Below are positions 17,887 to 27,969 of a stretch of 64,000 nucleotides of DNA, piece after piece (the stretch's first letter is position 1; each line of letters begins with the position of its first letter). Origin of the DNA: Sphingobacterium sp. SRCM116780 (lineage in GTDB: Bacteria; Bacteroidota; Bacteroidia; Sphingobacteriales; Sphingobacteriaceae). The stretch lies in assembly GCF_021442025.1 (NCBI RefSeq), contig NZ_CP090446.1, positions 2,480,001 to 2,544,000 on the forward strand, read 5' to 3'. Under the pieces are notes generated by a model. That model ran no database searches and was not told the origin of the DNA. It saw only the letters and a list, made by a program, of their open reading frames with translations. The position numbers and the translations under genes are program-made.

Positions 17887-20800
17887 ATGACAAAACATGC
17901 TACCCATTTTGTTGCATTAGCCGCCCTCTCCCTCAGTACCGGTTCGCTATATGCACAATCCACAATAAAAGGAAAAGTAGTCGATACTAATAATACCCCG
18001 ATACAAGGGGCAACGATTACCGAGGTAAATAGCAAAAAACAAATCCAAAGTGATGCACAAGGACTCTTCGAATTTCCAGCCAATGGAAATACAGTGACTT
18101 TACAAATTCAATACATTGGTTTTGAAGCTAAAACGATACAGGCGAACCCAACAGGGTTTACAACAATCCAATTGTCTCCTAGCCAATCCCAATTGGATGA
18201 GGTTGTCGTGACTGCACTGGGTATTTCGAGAGAGAAAAGATCTTTAGGATATGCTGTTCAGGAAGTAAAATCTGCCGAGCTCCAAACACGTCCGACGAAT
18301 GCATTAAGCGCTTTGTCAGGAAAAGTGGCCGGACTCCAAGTCACAACTTCAGGCGGTAATATGGGCGGTTCATCACATGTCTTACTGCGTGGTATAAATT
18401 CCATTTCTGGCAATAACCAACCTTTATATGTTATCGATGGTACTCCCATTGACAATACGGATCTCAACAGTTCCTCTACTATCAATGGAAGTGCAGGGAA
18501 AGATGTGGGTAATATGATCCAAGATATCAACCCTGATGATATCGAAAATATTTCGGTATTAAAAGGACCCTCTGCTGCCGCACTTTATGGTTCCAGAGCG
18601 GCCAATGGAGTTATCTTAATTACAACAAAACGGGCATCAAAAGGTGAAAAGGTAGACATATCGGTCAACACAGGTGTTGATTTTGAAAACATTACCCGAC
18701 TACCCAAACGTCAACAGTTGTATGGACAAGGATACGCCACCAGTTTCCAAACACAAAATATCAATGGCACAGATTACAAAATCGTGGATTATGCTGCAGA
18801 TGAGAGTTGGGGACCAAGATTGGATGGAACACCCGTATTACAATGGTATAATCTAAATCCAGAAGATGAAGCGAGCTATTTAAAACCATCTCCTTGGCTT
18901 TACCCTAAGAATGATGTGAGCTATTTCTTCCGTACAGGTGTCGCCAACACCAACAATTTTGCCATTGCAGGGAATACAGGCAATACCAACTACCGTTTTT
19001 CCTATACCAATAAAAATGTTTGGGGTACTGTACCTAATTCCAGTTTAGAGCGTAACACCTTCAACTTTTCTGGTGGGACACAATTGGGTAAACTCAAGAT
19101 CAATTCCAATTTCAACTACATCAGAAATGCTTCAGTTGGCCGTCCTTGGACAGGTGCATCCAACAGAAATATCATCCTAGAAGCCTTCCAATGGGGAGGT
19201 GTACAAGTAGACTATAAAATATTAGAGAACTACAAACGAGCAGATGGAACACCCTTAGCTTGGAACCGTACGGGTTGGCAGAATACGCCTGCAGCAGAGG
19301 CCACCCGTTTCATTGACAATCCCTATTGGTCGGCTTATGAATCTTATATGGAAGATAGCAGAGATCGTTTTTATGGAAATGTTGGATTGCAATATGACGT
19401 CAATAACTGGTTGACTTTAGGAGCAAAAGTACATGGCGATATCTATTCCTTCCAATCTCAGGATCGTATTGCTGTATATTCACGTAGCGCCTCTCAATAT
19501 GAGGAAACGAGCAATAAGCTTAATGAATACAACTACGAATTCTTAGCTACCGCCAAAAAGAATTGGGATAAATTTTCCCTTATTGCCAATGTAGGGGCCA
19601 ATCTTCGTGATCAACAACGTAAGAATGACTATGCGATTACACAAGGTGGATTGATTTTACCAAACTACTATAACCTTAAAAATGCGTCTGCTGTTAAAAT
19701 AGACAATTTCAAATACGATCGTCGCATTGCCTCTGTCTATGGAAGTTTCTCTCTAGGGTATAATGACTTGCTTTATTTGGATGGAACAGTCCGTAATGAT
19801 TGGTCTTCTACCCTTCCCGTTGAGAACAATTCTTTCATCTATCCATCCCTTACTGGAAGTTTTGTATTCTCACAATTACCAGCATTCAAACAATTGGATT
19901 GGTTGAGTTTTGGAAAAATTCGTTTAGGTTGGGCACAAGTGGGTAATGATACAGATCCTTATCAACTTTATAAAGTATATGAGGCAGAACAAGCCTTTGA
20001 AGGTAATCCTTCTTATGGATTACCTAACACAAAACCGAATGCAGATCTGAAACCAGAAATTACCAGTTCTTGGGAAACAGGTTTGAACCTACAATTGTTC
20101 AAAAATCGTTTAGGTTTAGATGTTACTTATTACAATAACAACTCTAGAAACCAAATTCTTGGCGTCCCTGTTTCTTCTTCATTTGGTTATGCATCCAAAA
20201 TATTCAATGCAGGAAAAATAAACAATAAAGGGGTTGAGATTGTACTGAACGGTACCCCTATCAAAACCGAAAACTTTACCTGGGATGCGACCATCAACTG
20301 GGCTAAGAACAAAAACAAAGTTGTGAAATTGGATGAGCAAGTCAATACCTTAAGTTTGAGCAATACCCTAGTTGATCTTGTTGCACGTGAAGGTGAGTCT
20401 TACGGACAATTTCTAGGTTATGACTTTGTGTATACGCCAGACGGAGAACGTGTCGTTCAAGAAGATGGTACTTTTATGAAGACTTCTCAATTAGTACCCT
20501 TAGGATCTATCCTACCCGATTATACTTTTGGTTTCCAAAACAGTTTCCGCTATAAAAGATTCAATTTAGGATTCTTAATCGCAGGACGTGTAGGTGGTAA
20601 ATTCTTCTCGCAAACTTACAAAGTGGGTATGTATTCCGGTATTTTGGACAGAACAGCAGCCAACAATATCCGAGAAACAGGAATCACCGTAGATGGTGTC
20701 AAAGCTGATGTTGCTTTTAATAGCGACGGAACCTATAAGGTATCCAATATCAGTGAAAATAACACGAATATCTCTGCACAAGATTGGGCTCGGAATGAAT

Positions 20801-21069
20801 ATAATGGACCTACTGCATTCTCTATTTTTGATGCTACTTTCATCAAATTACGAGAAATCACTTTCGGATACAACTTCCCGTTGACAAATTCTAAAGTGAT
20901 CAAAAACATTGGTGTCAATGTCTATGGAAGAAATCTATGGAACATCTATACCAAGAGTAAATATATCGATCCAGAATTTACTTCCAGTGGAGGAAACGTT
21001 CAAGGAATTGAAGGTGGTAATATCCCTACTCCTGTCACTTACGGTTTTAATGTCAATCTTAAATTCTAG
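17887..21069 (+). CDS. SusC/RagA-family TonB-dependent outer-membrane transporter
   Basis: 1060 aa. Signal peptide ending SLYAQ, carboxypeptidase-regulatory-like domain (IKGKVVDTNNTPIQGATI, about residues 26-100), TonB-box-like LDEVVVTALG at about 103, plug (PLYVIDGTPIDN, VLKGPSAAALYGSRAANGV) and barrel ending FNVNLKF. No STN domain. Followed after 5 bp by its susD. No carbohydrate-active enzyme or other substrate clue is attached, so the ligand is unknown. Expression is probably from the TATATTTG promoter at 17737, with the leader ORF and hairpin between. Confidence 0.95.
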   Translation: MTKHATHFVALAALSLSTGSLYAQSTIKGKVVDTNNTPIQGATITEVNSKKQIQSDAQGLFEFPANGNTVTLQIQYIGFEAKTIQANPTGFTTIQLSPSQSQLDEVVVTALGISREKRSLGYAVQEVKSAELQTRPTNALSALSGKVAGLQVTTSGGNMGGSSHVLLRGINSISGNNQPLYVIDGTPIDNTDLNSSSTINGSAGKDVGNMIQDINPDDIENISVLKGPSAAALYGSRAANGVILITTKRASKGEKVDISVNTGVDFENITRLPKRQQLYGQGYATSFQTQNINGTDYKIVDYAADESWGPRLDGTPVLQWYNLNPEDEASYLKPSPWLYPKNDVSYFFRTGVANTNNFAIAGNTGNTNYRFSYTNKNVWGTVPNSSLERNTFNFSGGTQLGKLKINSNFNYIRNASVGRPWTGASNRNIILEAFQWGGVQVDYKILENYKRADGTPLAWNRTGWQNTPAAEATRFIDNPYWSAYESYMEDSRDRFYGNVGLQYDVNNWLTLGAKVHGDIYSFQSQDRIAVYSRSASQYEETSNKLNEYNYEFLATAKKNWDKFSLIANVGANLRDQQRKNDYAITQGGLILPNYYNLKNASAVKIDNFKYDRRIASVYGSFSLGYNDLLYLDGTVRNDWSSTLPVENNSFIYPSLTGSFVFSQLPAFKQLDWLSFGKIRLGWAQVGNDTDPYQLYKVYEAEQAFEGNPSYGLPNTKPNADLKPEITSSWETGLNLQLFKNRLGLDVTYYNNNSRNQILGVPVSSSFGYASKIFNAGKINNKGVEIVLNGTPIKTENFTWDATINWAKNKNKVVKLDEQVNTLSLSNTLVDLVAREGESYGQFLGYDFVYTPDGERVVQEDGTFMKTSQLVPLGSILPDYTFGFQNSFRYKRFNLGFLIAGRVGGKFFSQTYKVGMYSGILDRTAANNIRETGITVDGVKADVAFNSDGTYKVSNISENNTNISAQDWARNEYNGPTAFSIFDATFIKLREITFGYNFPLTNSKVIKNIGVNVYGRNLWNIYTKSKYIDPEFTSSGGNVQGIEGGNIPTPVTYGFNVNLKF

Positions 21070-21074
21070 TAAAA

Positions 21075-22613
21075 ATGAAACTATTAAATACACTCTATTA
21101 TACCCTAATCGGAATAGCGTTGACTTCTTGTTCCAAGTCTACCTTTAGCGATATCAATACAGATCCCAATCGACCAACTTCGGTAACGACACCTACATTA
21201 TTGGTCACTGCAGAAAAGCAACTGGTCAACGCACTGCGAAGTGAAGATATCAGCTTAAGAGGGCCGCAGCTTTTTGCGCAATATTTCAGTCAAAATATCT
21301 ATACCGATCAATCGCGTTACCAGATTCCGACCAGCTATTCGGACAATTATTGGACAGCAACCTATAAAGCACTCAATAACTTGAATGAGATTATCAAGTT
21401 AAATTCAAATGAAAGTACCAAAGTACTTGCTTCAGCTGGAACAGCAGGCAGCAATGCCAATCAAATTGCGATTGCCCGTATTTTGAAATCTTATGCATTC
21501 CATTCGTTATCGGATGTCTTTGGTAATATTCCTTATCAATCCTATGGAAATCCCGATCCTGATTTTCAAGCTTTACAACAAGATCCCGATAACCTGATAC
21601 CAGCTTATGCCAGTCAGGAAAAAATCTACAAAGATATCTTGAATGAATTGCAACAAGCAGCAGATACGTTAATTAAATATCAAAGTGCTACCACATTTGG
21701 CCCTTCAGACGTAATTTACAAAGGAAATAATAACAGCTGGGCAAAATTTGCCAACTCTCTTCGTCTACGTTTGGCGACTCATATCAAAAACAAAGACGCG
21801 AGTTTAGCGCAAGCACATATCGAAGATGCGATCAAAAAAGGAGTCTTTACTTCCAACAGTGATAATGCTGTCTTTAAATATTCCAAAACTTCACCCAATG
21901 AAGCACCCCTATACCGGGCAACAGTTACAGCAAATCGAAAAGATTTTGCTGTTTCAAATGTAATCGTTGAAGCTTTACAAGGAAAAAGAGGACCCTTTAA
22001 AACGGCAGATCCACGGTTAGCTAAATATGCGAAACCAACGGCAGATGGTAGCTATTTTGGACAACCCTATGGTTTGCCTTTAGCAGCAGGTAATTTATTT
22101 CCTGTAGAAAAAATTTCCTTACCAGGAGAAATCATCAATGCAGCAGACTACGCAGAGGTGTTGTTAGAATATGCTGAAGTCGCATTTTTGCTATCCGAAA
22201 ATAACAACTGGGATCAAGCCAACTATGAAAAAGCGGTACGTGCATCTTTGGAAAAATGGGGAGTCGCACAACCAGATATTTCGACCTATTTAGCACAACT
22301 ACCAGCTGCTAATAAAGAATATGTACTTTCACAAAAATATATCGCACTTTTCAACCAAAGTATCGAAGCCTGGACAGAGATCAGACGAACAGGATATCCG
22401 TTATACTTAATCAAAAAAGGTGATGTGACCTGGAGCGGTACCGTGGAAGGTAAACCCGTTACTTATACCTTCACTCCAGAGGTAGGAAATGCTATACCTA
22501 GTCGTTTAGTGTATCCATTAAAAGAACAAAGTACCAACAAGCTCAACTATCAAGCTGCTCTTGCGCAACAAGGTGATGATGTCATCAGCACCAAACTATG
22601 GTGGAATAAATAA
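21075..22613 (+). CDS. SusD/RagB-family outer-membrane lipoprotein
   Basis: 512 aa. Lipoprotein signal with lipobox LTSC, then SKSTFSDINTDPNRP, the typical N-terminal motif of the SusD-like_2 group; helical SusD core with AKFANSLRLRLATHI; C-terminal SRLVYPLKEQSTNKLNY. Surface-exposed partner of the SusC gene 5 bp upstream. The operon ends at the terminator at 22644. Confidence 0.94.
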   Translation: MKLLNTLYYTLIGIALTSCSKSTFSDINTDPNRPTSVTTPTLLVTAEKQLVNALRSEDISLRGPQLFAQYFSQNIYTDQSRYQIPTSYSDNYWTATYKALNNLNEIIKLNSNESTKVLASAGTAGSNANQIAIARILKSYAFHSLSDVFGNIPYQSYGNPDPDFQALQQDPDNLIPAYASQEKIYKDILNELQQAADTLIKYQSATTFGPSDVIYKGNNNSWAKFANSLRLRLATHIKNKDASLAQAHIEDAIKKGVFTSNSDNAVFKYSKTSPNEAPLYRATVTANRKDFAVSNVIVEALQGKRGPFKTADPRLAKYAKPTADGSYFGQPYGLPLAAGNLFPVEKISLPGEIINAADYAEVLLEYAEVAFLLSENNNWDQANYEKAVRASLEKWGVAQPDISTYLAQLPAANKEYVLSQKYIALFNQSIEAWTEIRRTGYPLYLIKKGDVTWSGTVEGKPVTYTFTPEVGNAIPSRLVYPLKEQSTNKLNYQAALAQQGDDVISTKLWWNK

Positions 22614-22643
22614 GCAAATTGGGTATACCAACCCTTTGTCGAG

Positions 22644-22684
22644 TAAGCCCCCGAAGTGAAAAACTTCAGGGGCTTATTTTTTTG
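22644..22684 (+). terminator. Rho-independent terminator after second SusCD pair
   Basis: Stem TAAGCCCC pairs with GGGGCTTA, with an inner GAAGT/ACTTC stem, one mismatch, loop GAAAA, then a run of eight T after an A. The remaining stretch to the FecI start at 22963 is AT-rich with no supported gene. Confidence 0.9.
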
Positions 22685-22962
22685 TCTCCATATTCAATAA
22701 CGCCTTCATCTCCCTATTCTTTTATTTTTAATAATAAGATCATCTTCCGTTCATAATTTCTTCACATCCCACCAGTATCTTGTGTACGAGAAAAAAACTT
22801 ATTTATTACGTTAAAATTTTGACACTAAGTATTAAAAACAGACATACAGATTTATTCCTTATGTATGAATAAAATGAAAATAGATCCTGTAAAATCTGAA
22901 TGATCATAAACTTACAAAACCAAATAATTATTTCTATATTCGTTGAGCTTCGTAGCCAAATT

Positions 22963-23499
22963 ATGATAAACCACCGTTCCATCACGAAAGCCGATTTTGA
23001 ACAGCTATTCCACACCTGGAATAGAAAGGTCTATCAGTATGCCCTATCCAAAACATCCTCTCCGTATATTGCTGAAGAGACCGTACAACGTGTATTTATC
23101 AAACTATGGGATAATTTAAGCAACAAACAAGTGGCAATCAAATTGGAGGCACAGCTTTTTTGTATCACACGCACGGTACTTTTAGATGTTATTAAAGAAG
23201 AACGTCGTCGTCAACTGGCTGCACCCGCTCAAGAACAACACCTTTCATCCTCTCCGACACCATTAGACCTATATCGCTTAAAGGAAATGCAACTGCAATT
23301 GGATCAAATTATCGAAAAGATGCCTGAAGCACGTAAAAAAGTCTTTCAACTCAGTCGATTTGAACAACTGAGTTATAAGGAGATTGCACAACGTCTCTCT
23401 ATTACACCCAAAACTGTTGAAAACCATATTCACCTTGCTTTAAAAGTTATCAAAAAGGCTTTTTTCATTTTCTTGATCAATATGTTCACTTTTATTTAA
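22963..23499 (+). CDS. ECF sigma factor, FecI/Bacteroides type
   Basis: 178 aa from the ATG at 22963. Sigma-70 region 2 in the first 90 residues (DFEQLFHTWNRKVYQYAL, AEETVQRVFIKLWDNL) and region 4 at about 110-165 (MPEARKKVFQLSRFEQLSYK, EIAQRLSITPKTVENHI), spacing as in Bacteroidota FecI-like factors. An upstream in-frame ATG (22900) would add 21 residues with no family similarity. It is followed by its FecR anti-sigma factor and a SusCD pair, a standard arrangement in which substrate binding releases the sigma factor to activate the same operon. The hydrophobic C-terminal tail (FFIFLINMFTFI) is slightly unusual. Confidence 0.92.
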   Translation: MINHRSITKADFEQLFHTWNRKVYQYALSKTSSPYIAEETVQRVFIKLWDNLSNKQVAIKLEAQLFCITRTVLLDVIKEERRRQLAAPAQEQHLSSSPTPLDLYRLKEMQLQLDQIIEKMPEARKKVFQLSRFEQLSYKEIAQRLSITPKTVENHIHLALKVIKKAFFIFLINMFTFI

Positions 23500-23542
23500 A
23501 TTCATTTGGGGGTAAACGCTTTTTGCGTCGTATTCCTATATA

Positions 23543-24583
23543 ATGAAGATTACGAAAGCCCATATAGATCGATACTTAAAAGGTGAGTGCACACCTGTAG
23601 AAGCGGCTGCCATTGAGCAGTATCTCGACGAGCATCCACAAGCATTGGACGAACTGTTCCCTGAAAAAGAATGGCAATCTACTCCCGATGATGTCCCTTA
23701 TATCCATCAGGAACATGTTTATCAAAACATTCAGAAACACATTGAGCCAAGAAAGAACTATCGCCTGTATATGCGTAAAGTGGTGTCTATTGCTGCCCTT
23801 TTCCTATTCGTCTTCGGTATATATTGGTTTATAGCAGATAAGTCAACGCCCCCCCAGCTTCCCTCACGCACTGTTACAAAAAGTACAAGTCATCCACAAG
23901 AAACAGAAGTCGCAAATCTATATTATATCAATTCTGGTAATGAGAATATGATGTTGACGGCTAGCGATGGTACAGTGATCACCCTATATCCGCAATCTGA
24001 AATCAAATATGCTGAAGACTTCAGCAAGCAGCACGAAAGAATCTTGCAACTCAAAGGGAAAGCAAAATTTGAGGTTGCCAAAGATAAAACAAAACCCTTT
24101 CGTGTATATGCTCAAGGCGTCGTGACCACCGCTTTGGGTACCGTATTTATCGTCGATGAAATAAAAAAATCAGAGATACGGATTCAGCTATTAGAAGGGT
24201 CAATAGAAGTGACATCCAACAATCCGAAAGCTGGCAAACCGCTGATAAGAAAAATCAAACCTGATGAAGAGATCACCTTCGACCATACGGCTGGCAAAAT
24301 AGTCAATGAGAAAAAAATAAATGCCGCAGGACTCGATCGTGCAGGTTATTTCTTACAACAACCCCAAGTTTTACAATTTAAAAATCTGGCCTTACAAGAT
24401 GTTATTGCCATCCTACAGCAAAACTATAATATCGATATCCAGTACGAAGCTGCAAATCTAAAGGATAAGTTCTTTAGTGGATCCTTCACCAATACGGCAG
24501 AAGCATACCAACAGATTATTCAAGAGATAAATTATCTCCATGCAACGCACATAACCTATTCCAAAACAACAACAAAATTATAA
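23543..24583 (+). CDS. FecR-family anti-sigma factor
   Basis: 346 aa. Short cytoplasmic N-terminus (about 1-85) that would bind the sigma factor, one membrane helix (VVSIAALFLFVFGIYWFIA, about 82-100), a periplasmic FecR domain (GTVITLYPQSEIKYAEDF, FRVYAQGVVTTALGTVF) and a C-terminal DUF4974-like part (LQDVIAILQQNYNIDIQYE). Paired with the FecI-like sigma factor 43 bp upstream and a SusC 16 bp downstream. Confidence 0.94.
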   Translation: MKITKAHIDRYLKGECTPVEAAAIEQYLDEHPQALDELFPEKEWQSTPDDVPYIHQEHVYQNIQKHIEPRKNYRLYMRKVVSIAALFLFVFGIYWFIADKSTPPQLPSRTVTKSTSHPQETEVANLYYINSGNENMMLTASDGTVITLYPQSEIKYAEDFSKQHERILQLKGKAKFEVAKDKTKPFRVYAQGVVTTALGTVFIVDEIKKSEIRIQLLEGSIEVTSNNPKAGKPLIRKIKPDEEITFDHTAGKIVNEKKINAAGLDRAGYFLQQPQVLQFKNLALQDVIAILQQNYNIDIQYEAANLKDKFFSGSFTNTAEAYQQIIQEINYLHATHITYSKTTTKL

Positions 24584-24599
24584 AATAAATCAATTCATT

Positions 24600-27500
24600 A
24601 TGAGCAATTATTTACCAAACAAAAAGCAGCTATTCACCATGCTGCTCCTGCGATTAAACAGTCCAGGAATCAATTGGAAATTACGATTGGGCGTATTGGG
24701 ACTTGTGGGCATGAGCTACCAAGTCAGTATGGCGCAGACCAATGCAACAGTCAGTGGTGTGGTTCGCGATAGCAATGGTGGCGCTCTAGCCTCCGCGACT
24801 GTGACAATCGAAAATTCAGCCAATAACTTTCGTCAAGTCACCACAACGCAAGCTGACGGTACTTTCCTGTTTAATCGTATTCCTGAAGGACAGGGCTACA
24901 CCATTAAGGTCAACTCTTTAGGTTTCAAAGCCAAAACATTAAGTAACTACACCATCAATGCGAAAGATAAAGTCGCCATTTCCGTATCGTTAGATTCAGA
25001 TTCAGAACAACTACAAGAAGTTGTTGTGACTGCCTTGGGTATAAAACGTGATAAGAAAGCATTGGGTTATACCGTAGCCGAATTGAAAGGAAGTGAACTC
25101 ACACAAGGAAAAGAAGCCAATGTGGCTAATGCATTATCCGGAAAAGTAGCTGGTGTCCAAGTAAGCCGTGCCGCATCAGGAGCTGGAGGATCGGCCAAGG
25201 TACTTATCCGTGGTAATAACTCCTTGATCGGTAATAGTCAACCCCTTTACGTTGTTGACGGTGTACCGATCGATAACCAAAATATCTCCGCTCCAAACCA
25301 ATCTGGAGGAACGGATTATGGTGATGGTATTGGAAACATCAATCCCGACGATATCGAAAGCATGTCTGTACTGAAGGGACCCAATGCCGCTGCTTTATAT
25401 GGACAGCGAGGAAGCAACGGGGTCATCCTCATTACAACCAAATCGGGTAAAGCTGGTAAAACCTCTTTTAATTTCAATACCGACTATTCTGTAGGAAACG
25501 GCCTGATATTGCCCGATTTTCAAAATGAATATGGTCAAGGATTGAATGGTACCTTTACCCACTTTAGAAAAGATGATGGTACCATCGTACCTATGAGCGA
25601 AGCTTTGGCTAATAATTATTCAGGAACACCCAAAATGTCTGGAGGGCGTGACCGCACAACAAGAGCCAGCTGGGGACCTCGTATGGAAGGACAAACTTAC
25701 GAAGACATGTATGGCAATGTATTGCAGCTCAATCCAGCTGCCGATACCTATCAGTCTTTCTTTCAGACTGAAAAGCAAAGTGTCAATAACCTCAGTGTAG
25801 ATGGAGGTAACGAAAAGTTAAACTATCGTTTTTCTTATGCCAACACCCATGTTGACGGCTATATACCAACCAATACCTTAAACCGGAACAATTTCGGATT
25901 ACGTACCCAAGGTAAGATTACCGACAAATTACATATCGATGTCAAGGCAAACTACATCATGCAAGAGGCAAACAATAGACCCAGTCTCTCTGATGCACCC
26001 GACAACCCTGCCTACTTATTTATTAGTCAACCTCGGAGTTTGAGCAATGCCATTGCTTCGCAATACAAATGGAGTGCTAATGACGTCAGCAAACAACTGG
26101 GTTTTTCAGGTGTATATGAAGGTTTAGAAAAAACATATGCGACCAACAGTTCGACGGCCAATCCGTTTTGGACGATTTACGAAAACCATAATGAAGACCG
26201 TAGAGACCGTTTGATTGGTTTATTACGTCTGAGTTACGATTTTGCTCCATGGCTTAAAGTATCTGCTACTGGAGGAACCGACTTTTATACCGATCAACGT
26301 TTTCGTTACCGACCAATCAATACTTACCAGAGTTTGAACAAAAAAGGTGATATCCGCGAGGAAGTTATCCGTTCCAGAGAAGACAACTACGATATTTTAG
26401 CCAGTTCCAACTTTGCTGTTTCCGAAGATATCAAAATGAGTCTTAACTTTGGTGGAAGTCATCAAAACAGATACCTACGTCTTACAGGAAACACAGGAAA
26501 TCAATTTATCGTACCCGACTTGTTTGTGATCAACAATACCACAACCAATTCGTATCTCTTCGATCTTGTTGAGTCACAGATCAATTCCGCCTACCTATCA
26601 GGACAGTTTAGCTTTCGCGATTATTGGTTTGTAGATTTCTCAGCCCGAAACGATTGGTCTTCTACCCTTTCCAAAGAAAACAATTCCTTTTTCTATCCTT
26701 CTGTCAGCAGCAGTTTAGTCCTTACAGATGCATTCAAATGGAAGAGCCCAACCCTTTCTTACGCCAAGATCCGAGCATCATGGGCACAGGCAGGTAACTC
26801 CGGGAATCCTTATCAGCTCACTGGCGCTTATAGTCTAAATCAGTTTACCCATGGTGGTATTCCGATGGCTTCATATACCGAGATCATCCCTGACCCTAAT
26901 TTAAAAAATGAGTTGACCACTTCCATTGAAGCAGGTGCTGATTTTAGATTATTCAAAAATCGACTATCTTTATCTTTCACCTATTATCAGGCGAAGACCA
27001 AAAATCAGATCTTAGATGTGCCAATTTCTCCATCCAGCTTATATGTTAAAAACAGAATAAACGCAGGGGAGATATCGAACAAAGGATTTGAATTTGTCAT
27101 TGGTGGATCTCCGATCAAAACGGACAACTTTGAGTGGGCGAGTCAATTCAATTTCAACCGCAACCGCAATAAAGTAGAATCGCTTTATCCAGGCGTGGAG
27201 ACTTTCCTATTGGCGACAGATCGGGGTATCAATGTCGTTGCTGAAGTTGGGAAACCATTTGGACAACTCAAAGGAACACAGTTTGCCTGGATCAAGGACG
27301 AGCAGGGCAACCGCTTGATCGATCCCAAAACGGGATTACCATTACGCACCAGTGGTCGTGTAGAAACCGATTTAGGCAATGCACAACCAGATTGGATCGG
27401 CGGATTTAGCAACACCCTGACGTATAAAGGTGTTAGTCTTTATGCCTTAGTCGATATCCGTCAAGGAGGTGTTATCTTTTCACAATCCAATCGAGAGCAG

Positions 27501-27950
27501 ATTATCTATGGTACAACCAACAAAACATTGGAAGGTCGTGATGGCACCTATGTCGCAGCAGGCATGATAGGCAAGCAAGATGCCAATGGTGAATGGAGCA
27601 GTACAGGGGTTCAAAACAGCACACAAGTTACCGCTCAGGCTTATTGGAATATGGTAGCCAGTGACAAAGAAGTCATGGTATCGGAAGAAATGATCAACGA
27701 TATGAGCTATGTAGCCATGCGGGAGATCAGTCTTTCATACAACCTACCAAAAAAATTCATGCCGCACCAAGTTATCAGAAATATAAAAGTAGGCCTTTAT
27801 GGACGTAACCTGTTTTATTTCCAACGCAAGACAGATGGATTTTCACCAGAAGCTTCGGCCTTCAACGTCAACAACTCGTCTATCGGTATTGAGTCGACTT
27901 CTTTACCAATGATGCGCACTTTTGGAATCAACCTCAGCGTTGGCTTATAA
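24600..27950 (+). CDS. SusC/RagA-family TonB-dependent transporter of the FecI/FecR operon
   Basis: 1116 aa. Long N-terminal region before the signal hydrophobic core (residues 1-46, ending SMAQ), carboxypeptidase-regulatory-like domain (VSGVVRDSNGGALASATV), TonB-box-like LQEVVVTALG near 140, plug (PLYVVDGVPIDNQN, SVLKGPNAAALYGQRG) and barrel ending GINLSVGL. In many FecIR-linked transporters an STN domain sits between the signal peptide and the plug to pass the signal to FecR; none is visible here. Start chosen because it lies 16 bp after fecR and retains a charged n-region. Followed by susD after 19 bp. Confidence 0.94.
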   Translation: MSNYLPNKKQLFTMLLLRLNSPGINWKLRLGVLGLVGMSYQVSMAQTNATVSGVVRDSNGGALASATVTIENSANNFRQVTTTQADGTFLFNRIPEGQGYTIKVNSLGFKAKTLSNYTINAKDKVAISVSLDSDSEQLQEVVVTALGIKRDKKALGYTVAELKGSELTQGKEANVANALSGKVAGVQVSRAASGAGGSAKVLIRGNNSLIGNSQPLYVVDGVPIDNQNISAPNQSGGTDYGDGIGNINPDDIESMSVLKGPNAAALYGQRGSNGVILITTKSGKAGKTSFNFNTDYSVGNGLILPDFQNEYGQGLNGTFTHFRKDDGTIVPMSEALANNYSGTPKMSGGRDRTTRASWGPRMEGQTYEDMYGNVLQLNPAADTYQSFFQTEKQSVNNLSVDGGNEKLNYRFSYANTHVDGYIPTNTLNRNNFGLRTQGKITDKLHIDVKANYIMQEANNRPSLSDAPDNPAYLFISQPRSLSNAIASQYKWSANDVSKQLGFSGVYEGLEKTYATNSSTANPFWTIYENHNEDRRDRLIGLLRLSYDFAPWLKVSATGGTDFYTDQRFRYRPINTYQSLNKKGDIREEVIRSREDNYDILASSNFAVSEDIKMSLNFGGSHQNRYLRLTGNTGNQFIVPDLFVINNTTTNSYLFDLVESQINSAYLSGQFSFRDYWFVDFSARNDWSSTLSKENNSFFYPSVSSSLVLTDAFKWKSPTLSYAKIRASWAQAGNSGNPYQLTGAYSLNQFTHGGIPMASYTEIIPDPNLKNELTTSIEAGADFRLFKNRLSLSFTYYQAKTKNQILDVPISPSSLYVKNRINAGEISNKGFEFVIGGSPIKTDNFEWASQFNFNRNRNKVESLYPGVETFLLATDRGINVVAEVGKPFGQLKGTQFAWIKDEQGNRLIDPKTGLPLRTSGRVETDLGNAQPDWIGGFSNTLTYKGVSLYALVDIRQGGVIFSQSNREQIIYGTTNKTLEGRDGTYVAAGMIGKQDANGEWSSTGVQNSTQVTAQAYWNMVASDKEVMVSEEMINDMSYVAMREISLSYNLPKKFMPHQVIRNIKVGLYGRNLFYFQRKTDGFSPEASAFNVNNSSIGIESTSLPMMRTFGINLSVGL

Positions 27951-27969
27951 TCCAGTAAAATATAATCAG

